Origin: Heterotrichella gracilis
Lineage: Eukaryota; Sar; Xanthophyceae; Tribonematales; Xanthonemataceae
Reading direction: 5' to 3'
Assembly (NCBI GenBank): GCA_032358255.1
Contig: JAULBX010013651.1
Span: 1 to 64,000 of the forward strand
Length of the DNA stretch: 64,000 bases
The position numbers and the translations under genes were made by a program. Below are positions 36,068 to 46,800 of this stretch, piece by piece; positions within the stretch are counted from its first letter, which is position 1; every line of letters starts with the position of its first letter. The notes below the pieces were generated by a model, which saw only the letters and a program-made list of their open reading frames with translations, was not told the DNA's origin and did no database searches.

Positions 36068-36745
36068 CATACCATTTAGCAGCACCACAAAGCTGTTCAC
36101 ATTACTAATGTGGCATAGTATGGCTTTGGGCGCATTAAACGCGTGTATATTCCTGCTCTCCACGCCCGCATAGGGTTCAATGGCAATGTTGATCAGCGCA
36201 CTGCCAGGCCGCCGTTGGTCAAAGCCATTCCTGCACGCCGCCTTGAGCTGGTCTCCGCTGTCCGTTCCAATAGTCTCCATCAGAACCTCATACTTGGTAT
36301 TGGGCACAAATGCTGTTGGCTCAGGGTCAATGCCGAATCCCGTTGCATGTGCACCCGCTGACGCCGCTGCGCACAACTTTCTGCACGCTTGTCGACACGA
36401 TCCCCGCCGTACACACAATTGTTGTTGAAGATGATGACCACATTGGGCAGGTTAAACTGGCAAACGCAAGATGGTGCATTCGGGTTTAGGATGGGGCAGA
36501 ATTGTGTTTGGAGGTCAGCTCACCCCACATGTGGATGGGAGGTGGCGTGCGAGCATACAAGTGCAGCACGCATATGCACATGGCAGTCCTGTGCAAAGGC
36601 AGAAGATGCGACTGGTGGTGCTCATCACCAGGCCTGCATCCCTTGCATTAGGGTCGATGTCCACCACTCTGAAGTTGACACCTGGCGCCCGCATGAATGA
36701 CTCGCCAAAGTGCAGCTCCAGTTCAGTCTGCGGAGCCGCTGGTAT
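36068..36745 (-). pseudogene. Partial, broken copy of the 2-hydroxyacyl-CoA lyase gene
   Basis: The stretch 36068-36455 matches the last coding exon of the lyase at 43.8-44.2 kb (shared [16 protein letters not shown] against [16 protein letters not shown], and NIAIEPYAGVES against [12 protein letters not shown]). The match continues into intron sequence to about 36580. Then 36605-36735 matches an upstream exon (45664-45781; VDIDPNARDAG against [11 protein letters not shown]). About 1.3 kb, including three exons, is missing between them, and the frame is broken. Because intron sequence is shared, it arose by DNA duplication, not through an mRNA copy. It lacks the ThDP-binding GDS segment and is surely not active. 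Confidence 0.85.
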
Positions 36746-36986
36746 TTGCCATTGATAGGTCTCTATGATCCAGGTTATAAAGGCCTGATGACTGGACAAT
36801 TGAGCAAAATTTACAGCAGGACCACTAAACAAATGCAACTACTCCTTAAAGCATGTGTGGCAATGTACATGTTTGCATTTGGGAGCTGCACTGCTGGAAT
36901 CACCAAAGTAGCTATCTGGCATTTGCATTCGTGCATAACAGCAATGCATGCGCATGCAACATGTGTTTCAAATCATGTGCGCATGC

Positions 36987-37732
36987 TTACTTGCAATGCG
37001 AGTACCATGGCGCATCGCTGTCATTGCTGGCCCCAAACAGCGCACGCAGGGCCAGCATCTCCCTCATGCACTCTTCGGCGCTAGGGTTGACCTTGCTCTG
37101 ACCAAAGTCAAGGACCTTGACCTGGCAACCAGCATAACAACATCAGAACGTTCGGCCATCAATCGTCAAATTTCAGTACCAACAAGGGCTGCTGCAAAAG
37201 CATGTCCACATCACCATGCCATTCCCGCCTCCATCCCCTACACATGCATGGCCCTCAAGCACACCATCATCCAAAAAACCCCTATGTGCACGTCCGTGCA
37301 ACACATGTTGCACCTTTGCAACCATGCACTGACCTGATATCCTCCTGACATCTTCTCCACTAGGATATTGTTCCTCCGGATGTCCCCGTGCAAGACTTCA
37401 TGCTGGTGCATTTCTTTCATCACCTGGGCAGATGTGGCATGTAAAAGGTCATTATGCTAGTATCTAATGTGACTAACAGCGCAAAGGAAGCAGGGCAGCT
37501 TCATCAACAAGATTTCCAAGATTTTTACAAGATTAGGCGAACACCCCCCACCACCCCCACCACCACCACCCCTCCACACAGACATGAAGGGCGTGCAGCT
37601 AGATCACAGAATATCTTTACACAACCACGTTTGGGGTGGTGTACCATGTTAAGGAAGAGGTTGTGCATGGTGACATGGTGGTGCAAGTGACATCACCCCC
37701 AAGTGCTCTCCTAGCCTCCAAGTGGTCTTACT

Positions 37733-37774
<42 letters not shown>

Positions 37775-40700
37775 NNNNNNNNNNGCCCCCCAACCCTCCA
37801 AGGGGTATTCCGCCCCCCCCCCCCACACCACCACCCACCACCCCTCCACCCCCCCATGCCAGGCTTGCTGCCAGCTCCCAGAATATGCTTACACATCCAC
37901 CTTTTGGGGGGTGGAACATGTTGAGGAACCGTTGGTGCATGATGACATGCTCATGCACATGACATGACCCCCCCACTATCCCCGCCAACTAAATTCCCCT
38001 GCACCCCCCTGGGCCCCCCACTACTCTTTAACACCTCCAATGAAGTTACCTAGGTATGTTGCATCACCCACCATCACCTTGGGCCCTGGTGTGAGAAAGT
38101 GAAAAACAACTTTTGTTCAAGCTCTACTTTGTGTCATGGCTTTGCATGAGTTGCGCATGCCAAGGTTGGCTACCTCTTTAAGTCCCCCACCACTCCATCA
38201 GGCCCAAACTTGCACAATAAATTACTGTAGGTGCTCATTCTTTGATAATTATAACGTGAAACTTTGACAAGACCTGCAGTGAATTTCTGCAGCCTGATCG
38301 CTGATCAAATTTAATTTGAATCTGATCAGCAATGCAGCGTTCTGCCATCCAGCTCTTATTAATATCTAATACTTATTGAAGAGGAGTAATCAACAATGTC
38401 AATCACACAACATTTTAGAGGCAAAGGGCTTGTGAGTACATTCTCAATACCTGTTAACCTGCGCATGAATATATATGTGCCATTTTTCACACCCTGCAAC
38501 TTGTCACAGCCTGTCCTCCCATAATATTCACTCCACTCCTGAGTAAATAAGTCAATAAAAAACTAAATATTTACAGATAAATACCCACTCCAGGCATGCT
38601 GCACAGCCCCACCTCTTCTGCTGCATGGAGTGCATCACGCGTGCGTGCGCTGCGGTGCTCCCCTGTAACGACTGACACTGCCAAGGCGAATAGTATCCCG
38701 TTCCTCCAATAGCCAGCCCCGTGCAGGGTGGGCATGGAGTGGCCTTGCAAATCAGAGAGAGTACCCCTGCAGCATGAGAAGAACTCAGATAATGTAATTA
38801 AGTGGTAATGTTATTATTATTATTACACGCGTACCGGCAACAAAGCCAGATCAGCAATCAGCCTTGCACAAGCATGCGCCACCCGTCCCTATCCTGGCAT
38901 TGCTTGTACCATTTTGTGATGTTTCTTGCCTGCAAGTCCTTAGTGACGAGAGCAGCCCATGTGGCCCTGGGTGCTCCCCTAGACCGCTTCTCAACCAGCT
39001 GCCCAAACACCATACGCTTGGGTATTCTGTCGTCTGCCATACGTCCTAAGTGCCCCAGCTATTTTAGCATAATAACCCTGAGCTTTTCCTCAACTGAGGA
39101 TTGCCTACATCTATCTAACAATCCCGCATTCGTTATGTGCGCTAAGCGCGAAATACCACAAATTTCTCTAAGTGGTAATGTTCATTGCCTTGTATTCACT
39201 TGCTCTCAAATAGCACTCGTGCGCCATACTGATGATGGCTTAGTCAAAATAAACAACCAATGATTGGCGCCATGAGGACGATAGTTACCATAGTGATCAC
39301 ATACAAACGAACATGCTAATGGTGCAGTGGCGCCCTACTAATAAGTAGCATGCAATTTGTGTTAGCTCCTACTTAGTACCTGACAGTGTGCTGGGGAATT
39401 GCTGCCAGTGATACAGCAGTGACGGTACTGGACTTGCCTGCACCGTCGCTTGTGCAGTGCAGGACAGGGCTGGTGGGGCAAGGCATGTGGGATGAAGTGC
39501 TGACCGCATGTCCTACGGGAACGCATGGTAAGCAGCATTATTGTAAAGAATGTTCCACCAAGTTGGCCCTACCATAGATCTCTGCCTCATGCTGGAGCTG
39601 CTTTACCAGCAAGCCCTCCTTGCCGACATCTGCTAGCTTGACTGCCACAGCATGGCCACCATAGCTGCAAACACAGCACAACAAGGATCACTCGCCTAAG
39701 GTGGGAGTATTTAGTGGCCTATGGAGATGAGTACGCTTACAATGGTCTTTCAGAAGGCTTGCCAGTTGCATTGCCGGTGCACATGAATGCATCAAGTAGG
39801 TATTTGAACGTTACACACACACACCATAGCAGTAGGAATTTTTGGTATCAACAAATGATGGGTGACATTCCAGTTGGCAAGGTGCACTTATGGTGGCAGT
39901 GGCAGCAGCATGGGGGTGCGCACAGCGTTCCTACAGATCCACAGGTGTGCATGCAAGATGGGGTGTCACCTGCCCAGTCGCACAGTCCCACTTTCTCCCC
40001 ACCCAAGGATGTACTTTGAGAGCTGAAGAGATTCCAATGCAGGTGACATGTACTGGAATTCGAGCCCACAAGGTGGTTGGGTGCGCGTCATACTTCCTGA
40101 GCCAGCGCCATCACCTCCCGGAGGATTGTCATCTTCAGGAGGATTGCTGCCATCAAACGCCACATCGTCCTGGGCTCCACTGGGCCCACCCCATTGTTGC
40201 TGTATCAGAAGGTCTTTCATAGGCCAATCAGTGCCCTCAAGGATGCTGCGGTGTAGCATGTCTGTATACAAACAGGAAAGAGCAGTAAATGAGTAAGGTG
40301 CATGGGTTGGTGGTCAGACTGATGGATGTGGTGCTATCCTATATCAAACAAACACAAATGTCAGGTATCAGCGGCATTTGCGGTGACGACTCAAGTCTCT
40401 TTGTGTATCAAATGTGAAGTATAAATGACAGATGCACTCTTTCCAGGAAATGCAAGCACCCGATTCCAGACAGATTTATGTTTGCTTTCCCAATCAGCAG
40501 AAGCGTGTCCACTGATAGGGTCATGGATGTAGAAGTATGCATGGGCTTAGCTCAGATTTAGACAGGGCCTAATGCTGACGAGACACTGGATCCCACTTAC
40601 AGTGCAGCATCTCCTTGACATATGGCCACTCAGAGTTTGCCTGGATGCCCTTCGTGAACCCGTATCGATGTTGGCTCATTCGCATGATGAAGAATGTGGC

Positions 40701-42673
40701 GTGCTCATACGTCAAAAACCCACAGTTCCAGCCCTGTGCAGGCAGGACACAACACGTTAACATGACCAGGTGAATTGCGTTGGATGTCAGGAAACACCAG
40801 CCAACGGTAACAACAATTGCTTGCCTTGTCTTTCATGTAGGAGCAGATTTGATTGACAGGCGTTTTGGCAGGTTCCACCAATAGGGCATCACTTCCTGTC
40901 ACCTTCGATATATCCATCATCACTGAAGGAAGCTGCATAAATTAGTTATCCATGGTAAGCCAACACAGCATTTTTTATAAATGAGATTGCAAGCTGGCCA
41001 TGTGGCTACTGGACTTGCAGCAATGTTAGCACCACACATTGTTCCCATTTATTAATTTAAATGCACAATGCCTTTGCACTACCATGAAAACATAGGAACC
41101 TTCATTACGCAAAACACACCTTTCCCTCGCCACCAAACAGCTCTTTTTCGGCAGCATCTGCCGTTGGCTCGATCATCACAACAAAGTCTGGCATTCCAGT
41201 TTCCTTTAATCCGTCTGTGACCTCTACGTTACATTGCACAATTGCGTTGTTGGCTCGCAGGACTGTGGCCACAACTTTGCCAGCGTACTCTGCAAACCTG
41301 CACAGCATTTGAAAAGATCGCACATTCCTGCAGCGTGCAATCCTGCAGAAACCTGTGTACAAAATTGTGCCGCACAAGATTGTGCCGCTTTTGAAAAGCA
41401 TAAGGGAATGAGCAAGCACAAAAGCTTAACTAAAGCTGAGCAGTATTGGCAAGCTGTCTACTCAGCAACATCTGCAGAAGGTTTACGCCTGTAAAATTGC
41501 AACCACAGCCAGCCAAGCAACACGACTAAAGCATGCTGTTCGAAGATGTGGGAAAGGATGTGACAACTTACTAGACTATACTTTGACAACTCACCCTGCG
41601 TTCAGCATAAACTCGCTCCCGTACGCTTTGGTAGCTCGGGCCTGGTTAAAGCCTGAACACCAAAACACCGTCAGCCTTTGCAACAACTCTGAACAGGCAA
41701 GAATGAGCAACAACGTTGTGCATACAGTATAGCTAGTACTATACCAGCAAGCAAAAGCCACTTGCAGCTGCAAATTGCCCACCATTCCATGTCAAATACA
41801 AATACTCACGTTGCCTCGGGTCAGAGCTGAGTTCCACACCCCCGAGGTTCCTCTCTACGTATCCGCGTATCTGAGACATCAGTGGATCCAGATCCAGGTC
41901 CACGATTTGCAAGCCTGGGCCATATGGGCGGGTTGTCGGTGTTCTATTTTCAGCTGTGACTCTGAGGCTCGGGATTGGTGACAGAATAGCTTCCAGTGCT
42001 GCGACGCAAAATATGCACTTTCGAGGTTGACTTTGGAGTTGGCATGTATGGCGTTGGACGTATGGCAGGCGACAGAATACCCAAGCGTATGGTGTTTGGG
42101 CAGCTGGTTGGGAAGCGGTCTAGGGGAGCACCCAGGGCCACATGGGCTGCTCTCGTCACTAAGGACTTGCAGGCGAGAAACATCACAAAATGGTACAAGC
42201 AATGCCAGGATAGGGACGGGTGGCGCATGCTTGTGCAAGGCTGATTGCTGATCTAGCTTTGTTGCCGGTATGCGTGTAATAATAATAATGTATGGCGTTG
42301 ACATGCCAGCAGTTGACTTACAGTTGACCAATTTAGGGATAGTGCTGATTTAGAGCGCAGGCAAGAGCATTCCATGTGATGTCAAGCATGCCGCGGAACG
42401 CTCACCTGGAAAAACCATTTCTGCTGAAGGGGATGCCCCCTGTTCCTCGTGGCTTCAGAAGAGTGACCAGATAGACCAGACGTTCTGGATTGCCGCCTGG
42501 TAGGCTGTGAGGTACCAACCTCCAGTGCTTCCCATACTAGAAAAAACTTATTGCTGGCTTGGATGTGAGCAGTGTGGACTGAAGGGTTTCTGGTGTCGAG
42601 GCTCAGGAGGAATCAAGTAGGCTGGGTAGAAGTCTTGAAGCACCTGTTTGTCAAACGAGAGTGACACTGGCAT
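36987..42673 (-). CDS. REase-like domain + protein kinase-like protein (561 aa)
   Basis: Thirteen exons: 42673-42644, 42536-42406, 41961-41810, 41652-41595, 41297-41120, 40932-40825, 40733-40601, 40261-39970, 39664-39573, 39512-39380, 38766-38613, 37423-37334, 37121-36987; spliced 1686 bases. The N-terminal half (about 120-265) has PDFVVMIEPT, ALLVEPAKTPVNQICSYM and CGFLTYEHATFFIMR, a pattern like PD-(D/E)XK-type modules joined to kinases in algae and fungi. The kinase domain has a Gly-rich loop (LGWGESGTVRLG, about 349), the VAVK Lys (about 369), HGDIRRNNILVE (about 498) and LDFGQSK (about 523). The catalytic Asp, Asn and DFG are all present, so it may be active. The lobe after DFG is very short. 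One donor (40824) is GC rather than GT. Introns carry two LINE fragments and an N-gap. The acceptors at 41961 and 40932 are the least certain. Substrate unknown. Confidence 0.8.
37733..37784. other. 42-base G run and 10-N assembly gap
   Basis: G from 37733 to 37774, then ten N at 37775-37784, inside the penultimate intron of the kinase gene. The run itself is the likely reason for the gap. CCACCCC-rich, nearly repeated sequence on both sides (37541-37620 and 37810-37900) suggests a tandem repeat collapsed in assembly. Confidence 0.9.
38813..39168 (-). mobile_element. 5'-truncated LINE (3' end fragment) with target-site duplication
   Basis: A non-LTR retrotransposon fragment in reverse orientation inside a kinase-gene intron. 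The element codes the C-terminal end of a reverse-transcriptase ORF (RIPKRMVFGQL, RGAPRATWAALV, CQDRDGWRMLVQG, stop) and ends in an ATT/AAT microsatellite tail next to the site. A 14-base duplication, TAAGTGGTAATGTT, flanks it at 38799-38812 and 39169-39182. The intact duplication and clean tail suggest a fairly recent insertion. A second copy of the same family lies at 42057-42287. Confidence 0.88.
42057..42287 (+). mobile_element. 5'-truncated LINE, second copy, with target-site duplication
   Basis: The same LINE 3' end as at 38.8 kb, here on the plus strand: RIPKRMVFGQLVGKRSRGA, CQDRDGWRMLVQG, stop, then an AAT tail. The 13-base target-site duplication ATGTATGGCGTTG is at 42044-42056 and 42288-42300. 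It lies in the second intron of the kinase gene, antisense to it. The two copies are nearly identical in the coding end, so they come from the same young family. Confidence 0.88.
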
Positions 42674-43017
42674 ATTGAGCTTGCGTTAGGTGTCAACAGG
42701 CAAGCAAGACGTATGCAGGACTAGCTGAGAACGGGTTCTGGAAACATTGGTTCGATCCAACAGTACACGAGCATGTCTTGCGAGGGGTGCTGCAGTTGTC
42801 GTGGAGCTCGTGTTCTGCCTGAGCAAAAGGCCGTCGCGGAAGCTGCAGGTGATAAGAATTTTGCAGTGGAGAAGAGAACGTGTCTTTTACCTGACAGAGG
42901 CTGCGGGGTATGCCAGGATAAGCAAGTATCCACAGCGACCCACCAGGGCGAGCACAGGACACCCAGGCAAAACCCCAACCTGGGCAAAGGTAAAGGGTCG
43001 CTACCCGTAGCTGTGAA

Positions 43018-43295
43018 GGATGTCAGCAGAAAGCTCCCAGAGCCAACCCAACTCTTGGCAAGTAAACCAACGGTAAACCGGGTAGCAATTGCATGCATTA
43101 ATGCATGCATTTCTAATACTGAACATCTTTCAATCTAATAATAGCACCCCTTGTACCCTTTGACACCTCCTTTCCTAGGGCCCCTGGTGAGGCAAGAGTA
43201 CCATCGAGACTGATCAGTATCGATAGCGGCCAAACCAACGGTGGTGACCAGTCAAACAGCAGGTTCGTCACCAAACTTACTGTGATCAGCGGTGT
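43018..43295. repeat. Dispersed repeat, copy 2
   Basis: This matches 26293-26600 in order along about 280 bases, with the same CATGCATTAATGCATGCAT core and the ATAGCACCCCTTGTACCC block. It lies about 350 bases upstream of the kinase start codon. Class unknown. Confidence 0.75.
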
Positions 43296-43334
43296 CTTAT
43301 AACCTGCTTCGCCACGGTTTATGCCATGCCGCCG

Positions 43335-43408
43335 GGCGTGCCTTGTAAACCCTAAACCCTAAACCCTATTCCCTGAAGTGGCCCACGCTCAAGTTGACAA
43401 GGCACGCC
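43335..43408. repeat. Interstitial telomere-like repeat bounded by inverted repeats
   Basis: Perfect 12-bp arms GGCGTGCCTTGT (43335-43346) and ACAAGGCACGCC (43397-43408) enclose three plant-type telomere units (AAACCCT, 43347-43368). One more AAACCCT follows just outside the right arm. This could be a scar of break repair with telomere-repeat capture. Confidence 0.8.
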
Positions 43409-43843
43409 TAAACCCTGATGAACGAAAAAGGAAAGAAATGGAACGCCCATGTGCAGAGGTGCACCTGCCATGGCAACCAGGCGACTAACCCTCGAGTCCT
43501 TGACACCGCCTGAGCTTCAGGCTGAGGATGCTACAGTAATCCGGCCAGGTCGGACCTAGTCTACCCCTAGGTGAACCAGACCAAGCAAGACCCAAGTCTG
43601 TGCTATATTACTTCCAGCACATGCCATATGACATAGACGCCCCCGTTGTTGGGGCGCTGAAAGTAATACATAGAAAATTGGGAAGGGAGCATACGAATCC
43701 AAAGAATATCCTGCTGCGCTCAGCCACTGAGCTTCAACATGTTCAATTCCAGACACCACGCACACACATGTCGGTGACAACAAAAGAACAGCCCTCCTGC
43801 AGCCCCGCTGTTGGCATGCCGCCCAGCAGCACCACGCAGCCGT

Positions 43844-46800
43844 TCACATCTTGGCTTTGGGCGCGTTGAACGCGTGCACGTTCCCGCTCTCCACGCCCGC
43901 ATAGGGGTCGATGGCGATGTTGATCAGCGCAGGCCGCCGCTGCTCAAAGGCAATCCTGCATGCCGCCTTGAGCTGGTCGGCGCTGTCAACCGCGTAGCTG
44001 TCGCCCCCAAAAGCCTCCATCAAGAGCTCATACTTGGCATTGGGCACAAACGCTGTGGGCTCGGGGTCGGTGCCGAATCCCGCTGCATGTGCGCCCGCTG
44101 ACGCGGCTGCCCGTAGCTCCTCCGCGCGTCGGTCACCGCCATACACGCCGTTGTTGTTGAAGATGATGACCACGATGGGGAGGTTGTACCTGGCAAGAGG
44201 GGGTGGTGCTTTAGGGTGGGGCAGGGTTCAGTTTGAAGGGCGGATCTTCCCACCATGTGGATGTGAGGGTGCATGTGGCAATGCATGAGCATTCTGGTGC
44301 GCCCAGCACTGCATGCAGCATAGCCATTGCCTGGGACAATTGCCATGCGTGAACACCAGGCCCAGAGTACTGCTGCACTGCTGCTTAGCCATCACCTAGG
44401 ATAATCCCGCAGCCGAATATTGTCAACATTGAAGTAGTAAAACAAACAAAATAAAATGTATCTTTATGTACACAGGATCAATGATGGAACCATACATACC
44501 TATGAAATTAAGTGAACACTGGGTGGCAGAGTGCAGCAACCCAAGGAGGACACAGATAGCCCCTCCTGCAACATGTCTCCATACCCTGCCCGATCCCTCC
44601 CCTGCCCCCACACTTACCTCACTATCGTCTCCACCTCCATGCCGGAAAACCCAAATGCTGAGTCACCCTCCACAGCCACCACCAGCCGCTGCGGGTGGGT
44701 GGTGCCAGCTGCAATGGCGTAGCCTAGCCCCACTCCCATGGTGCCCCAGGTGCCCGCGTCAAGCCGCAACCGGGGCTCGTCTGCAGGCTCGAGGATAACC
44801 CTGCGGAAGGGTATGCACACAGGAACACTCGTTAGGACCTGCATGGAGATGGTAGCTGGCTGCGGCTTGTGAGGGCAAGCAACGTATGGCAAGTGGCAAC
44901 CCTTGGTGGATGCATCCCTCTGAGACCAGGTACGCCACAGGTGCCCGCCAGCTGTGTGTGCAGACGTGCTGATGAAAGATGGATGCGCTGCTGTGAGATA
45001 CAAGCCTCTTAGGGTTTTTGCGGCTCGCACAGGACCATGTGTACTGCCAGGCCATCAGACTCACAAGTGTGCTACCGGAGCCATTGGCAGTCATCAAATG
45101 CAGCTGCTGATGCCGATGCTACATAAGAGCCAGCACAACTTATTCTACTTGCAACCCACCACCTACCCACCATGCACCATCTCCTTCCCCTGTGCCCATG
45201 CCCCGTACCCCCCCCCTACCTTGCATTGTCCATTGTGTTTGCCCCCTCAGACACCACCACCGCCCCTGGCTTGACAATGCTCAGGGCATCCCGGATCACG
45301 CGCAGGCTGGTGGTGTAGTCAAGCGGGAAGGAGGTGCGCTGCAGCTTGGCCTCAAGCTTGGCCTTGGCCCCGGAGGCCTTGGTGCGCAGGGTGTCCAGCC
45401 ATTTGGCCACATGTGGGGGGGTGCTTTGGTCCCCCCGCCTGAGCTCGTCCACCAGCTGCTGCACCACGGTGGCTGCGTCGCCCTGTGGGGGGTGGGTGTG
45501 GGGGGTGGGGGGTGGGGGGGAGGAAGGGGTCGACCTCCCTGCCATAACCTTGTGATGGTTGGAACCCACATATACAACTAGACAGGTGTGGTGCAAAAAA
45601 AACATGAAGCGCAAGGCGGCCATGTGCGAGGGCAAATAGCCATGCATGAGGTGATTCTCTCACCTTGAGAGCCACTGCCGCCAGGTCAGCATCCCTTGCG
45701 CTGGGGTCAATGTCCACAAGGAGGAATTTCACCCCTTGCGCCCACTTGGGCGACTCGCCAAAGTGTAGCTGCCAGTTCAGCCTGCAGAGCAGCAGGCGGA
45801 GCGGTGTAAGTACAATATATTTAGTTATGGGGGTAAGGTTTTAGACTCCTATATTTAAAAAATACAGGGGATGGGGCACTGGGGAGCGGAGGGGGTATTA
45901 AAGTGGCTCCCAAGGTGTCAATCAAGACCCATGTACATCATTTACTCATGATGCTGGTGCAACAAGGGTAGTGGAGTATACGTCTGGCCCCACGCACCTT
46001 GCCCCCACCACCAGCACCACATCAGCGCTGGCCAGAGCCAGTGACCTCGCCGCATTCACACACTGCGCGCTGCTGTCAGGCACGCAGCCTCGGCCCATGG
46101 CTGTCCCCAAGAAGGGTATTCCTGTGAGTGCCACCAGGGAGCGCAGCCCCGCCTCTGCACGTGCCATTGCCGCACCCTTGCCAGTGATGATCAGGGGCCT
46201 GTGGGGATGGGTGGGGTAAGGGTATGCAAGCGGGTGTAGAAGTAGTTGAAAGAAGGTGATATTGATCCAATCCAAAAATTCTCATTCAACCCTGCCATTA
46301 CAAAATTGACTGTTACTTTGATTTGCATTTCCAACCAAGTCCTCGATCTGACAATCTAGTTAACCTTAACAGCTTCAAATTAATCTTACCAATTTAATTT
46401 GTTTATTGTAATGTGGTTTACGATAATTTAACATAATAATGTGGGGTGACTCATAGTCACTGACTATGTATTAATGGGCAGATGTGGGCAGGTGAAGTCA
46501 TGTAATTGATAATTAGAAAGGTGACGATTTCTATGTGTAATTGCGAGATGCACATCCTGGTGGGGTTCAGCAGGCGCCTGGTGGAGACTGGTGTGCATGT
46601 AATGGACAACCTCACAGGTAAGCATCCTAAGACAGCACACACTACAAACAGCCCCACCAAAACCCCCAAAAGAAAACCAAACACTCTGCGCACCTTTGAG
46701 CACCTCGCAGCAGCTGCGCCGCCTCGCGCACCGAGGCAGCCGCAGCGCCTGGCTTGGACCCAGGGCCCAACCCCGCATCCCCCATCCCGCCGCCACTGCT

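Larger units (their letters stand above)
42674..43843. other. Spacer between kinase gene start and lyase gene end
   Basis: It holds the kinase promoter, copy 2 of the dispersed repeat and a telomere-like repeat flanked by a short inverted repeat. A 121-codon plus-strand frame at 42773-43138 runs into the repeat and is not accepted as a gene. Confidence 0.45.

Noticed and set aside
36068-36745. A second functional lyase gene
   Set aside because: Only parts of two exons remain, the frame is broken and the ThDP-binding exon is missing.
38858-39040. 60-codon minus-strand frame as a host gene
   Set aside because: It is the reverse-transcriptase end of the LINE; an almost identical copy lies at 42.06-42.24 kb.
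42749-42758. GGTTCGATCC, resembling a tRNA T-loop (B box)
   Set aside because: No acceptor stem, D-arm or anticodon arm could be folded around it.
42773-43138. 121-codon plus-strand frame, Cys-rich at its start
   Set aside because: Its 3' third is the dispersed repeat also found at 26.3 kb, no splice partner was found, and the antisense strand is equally open.
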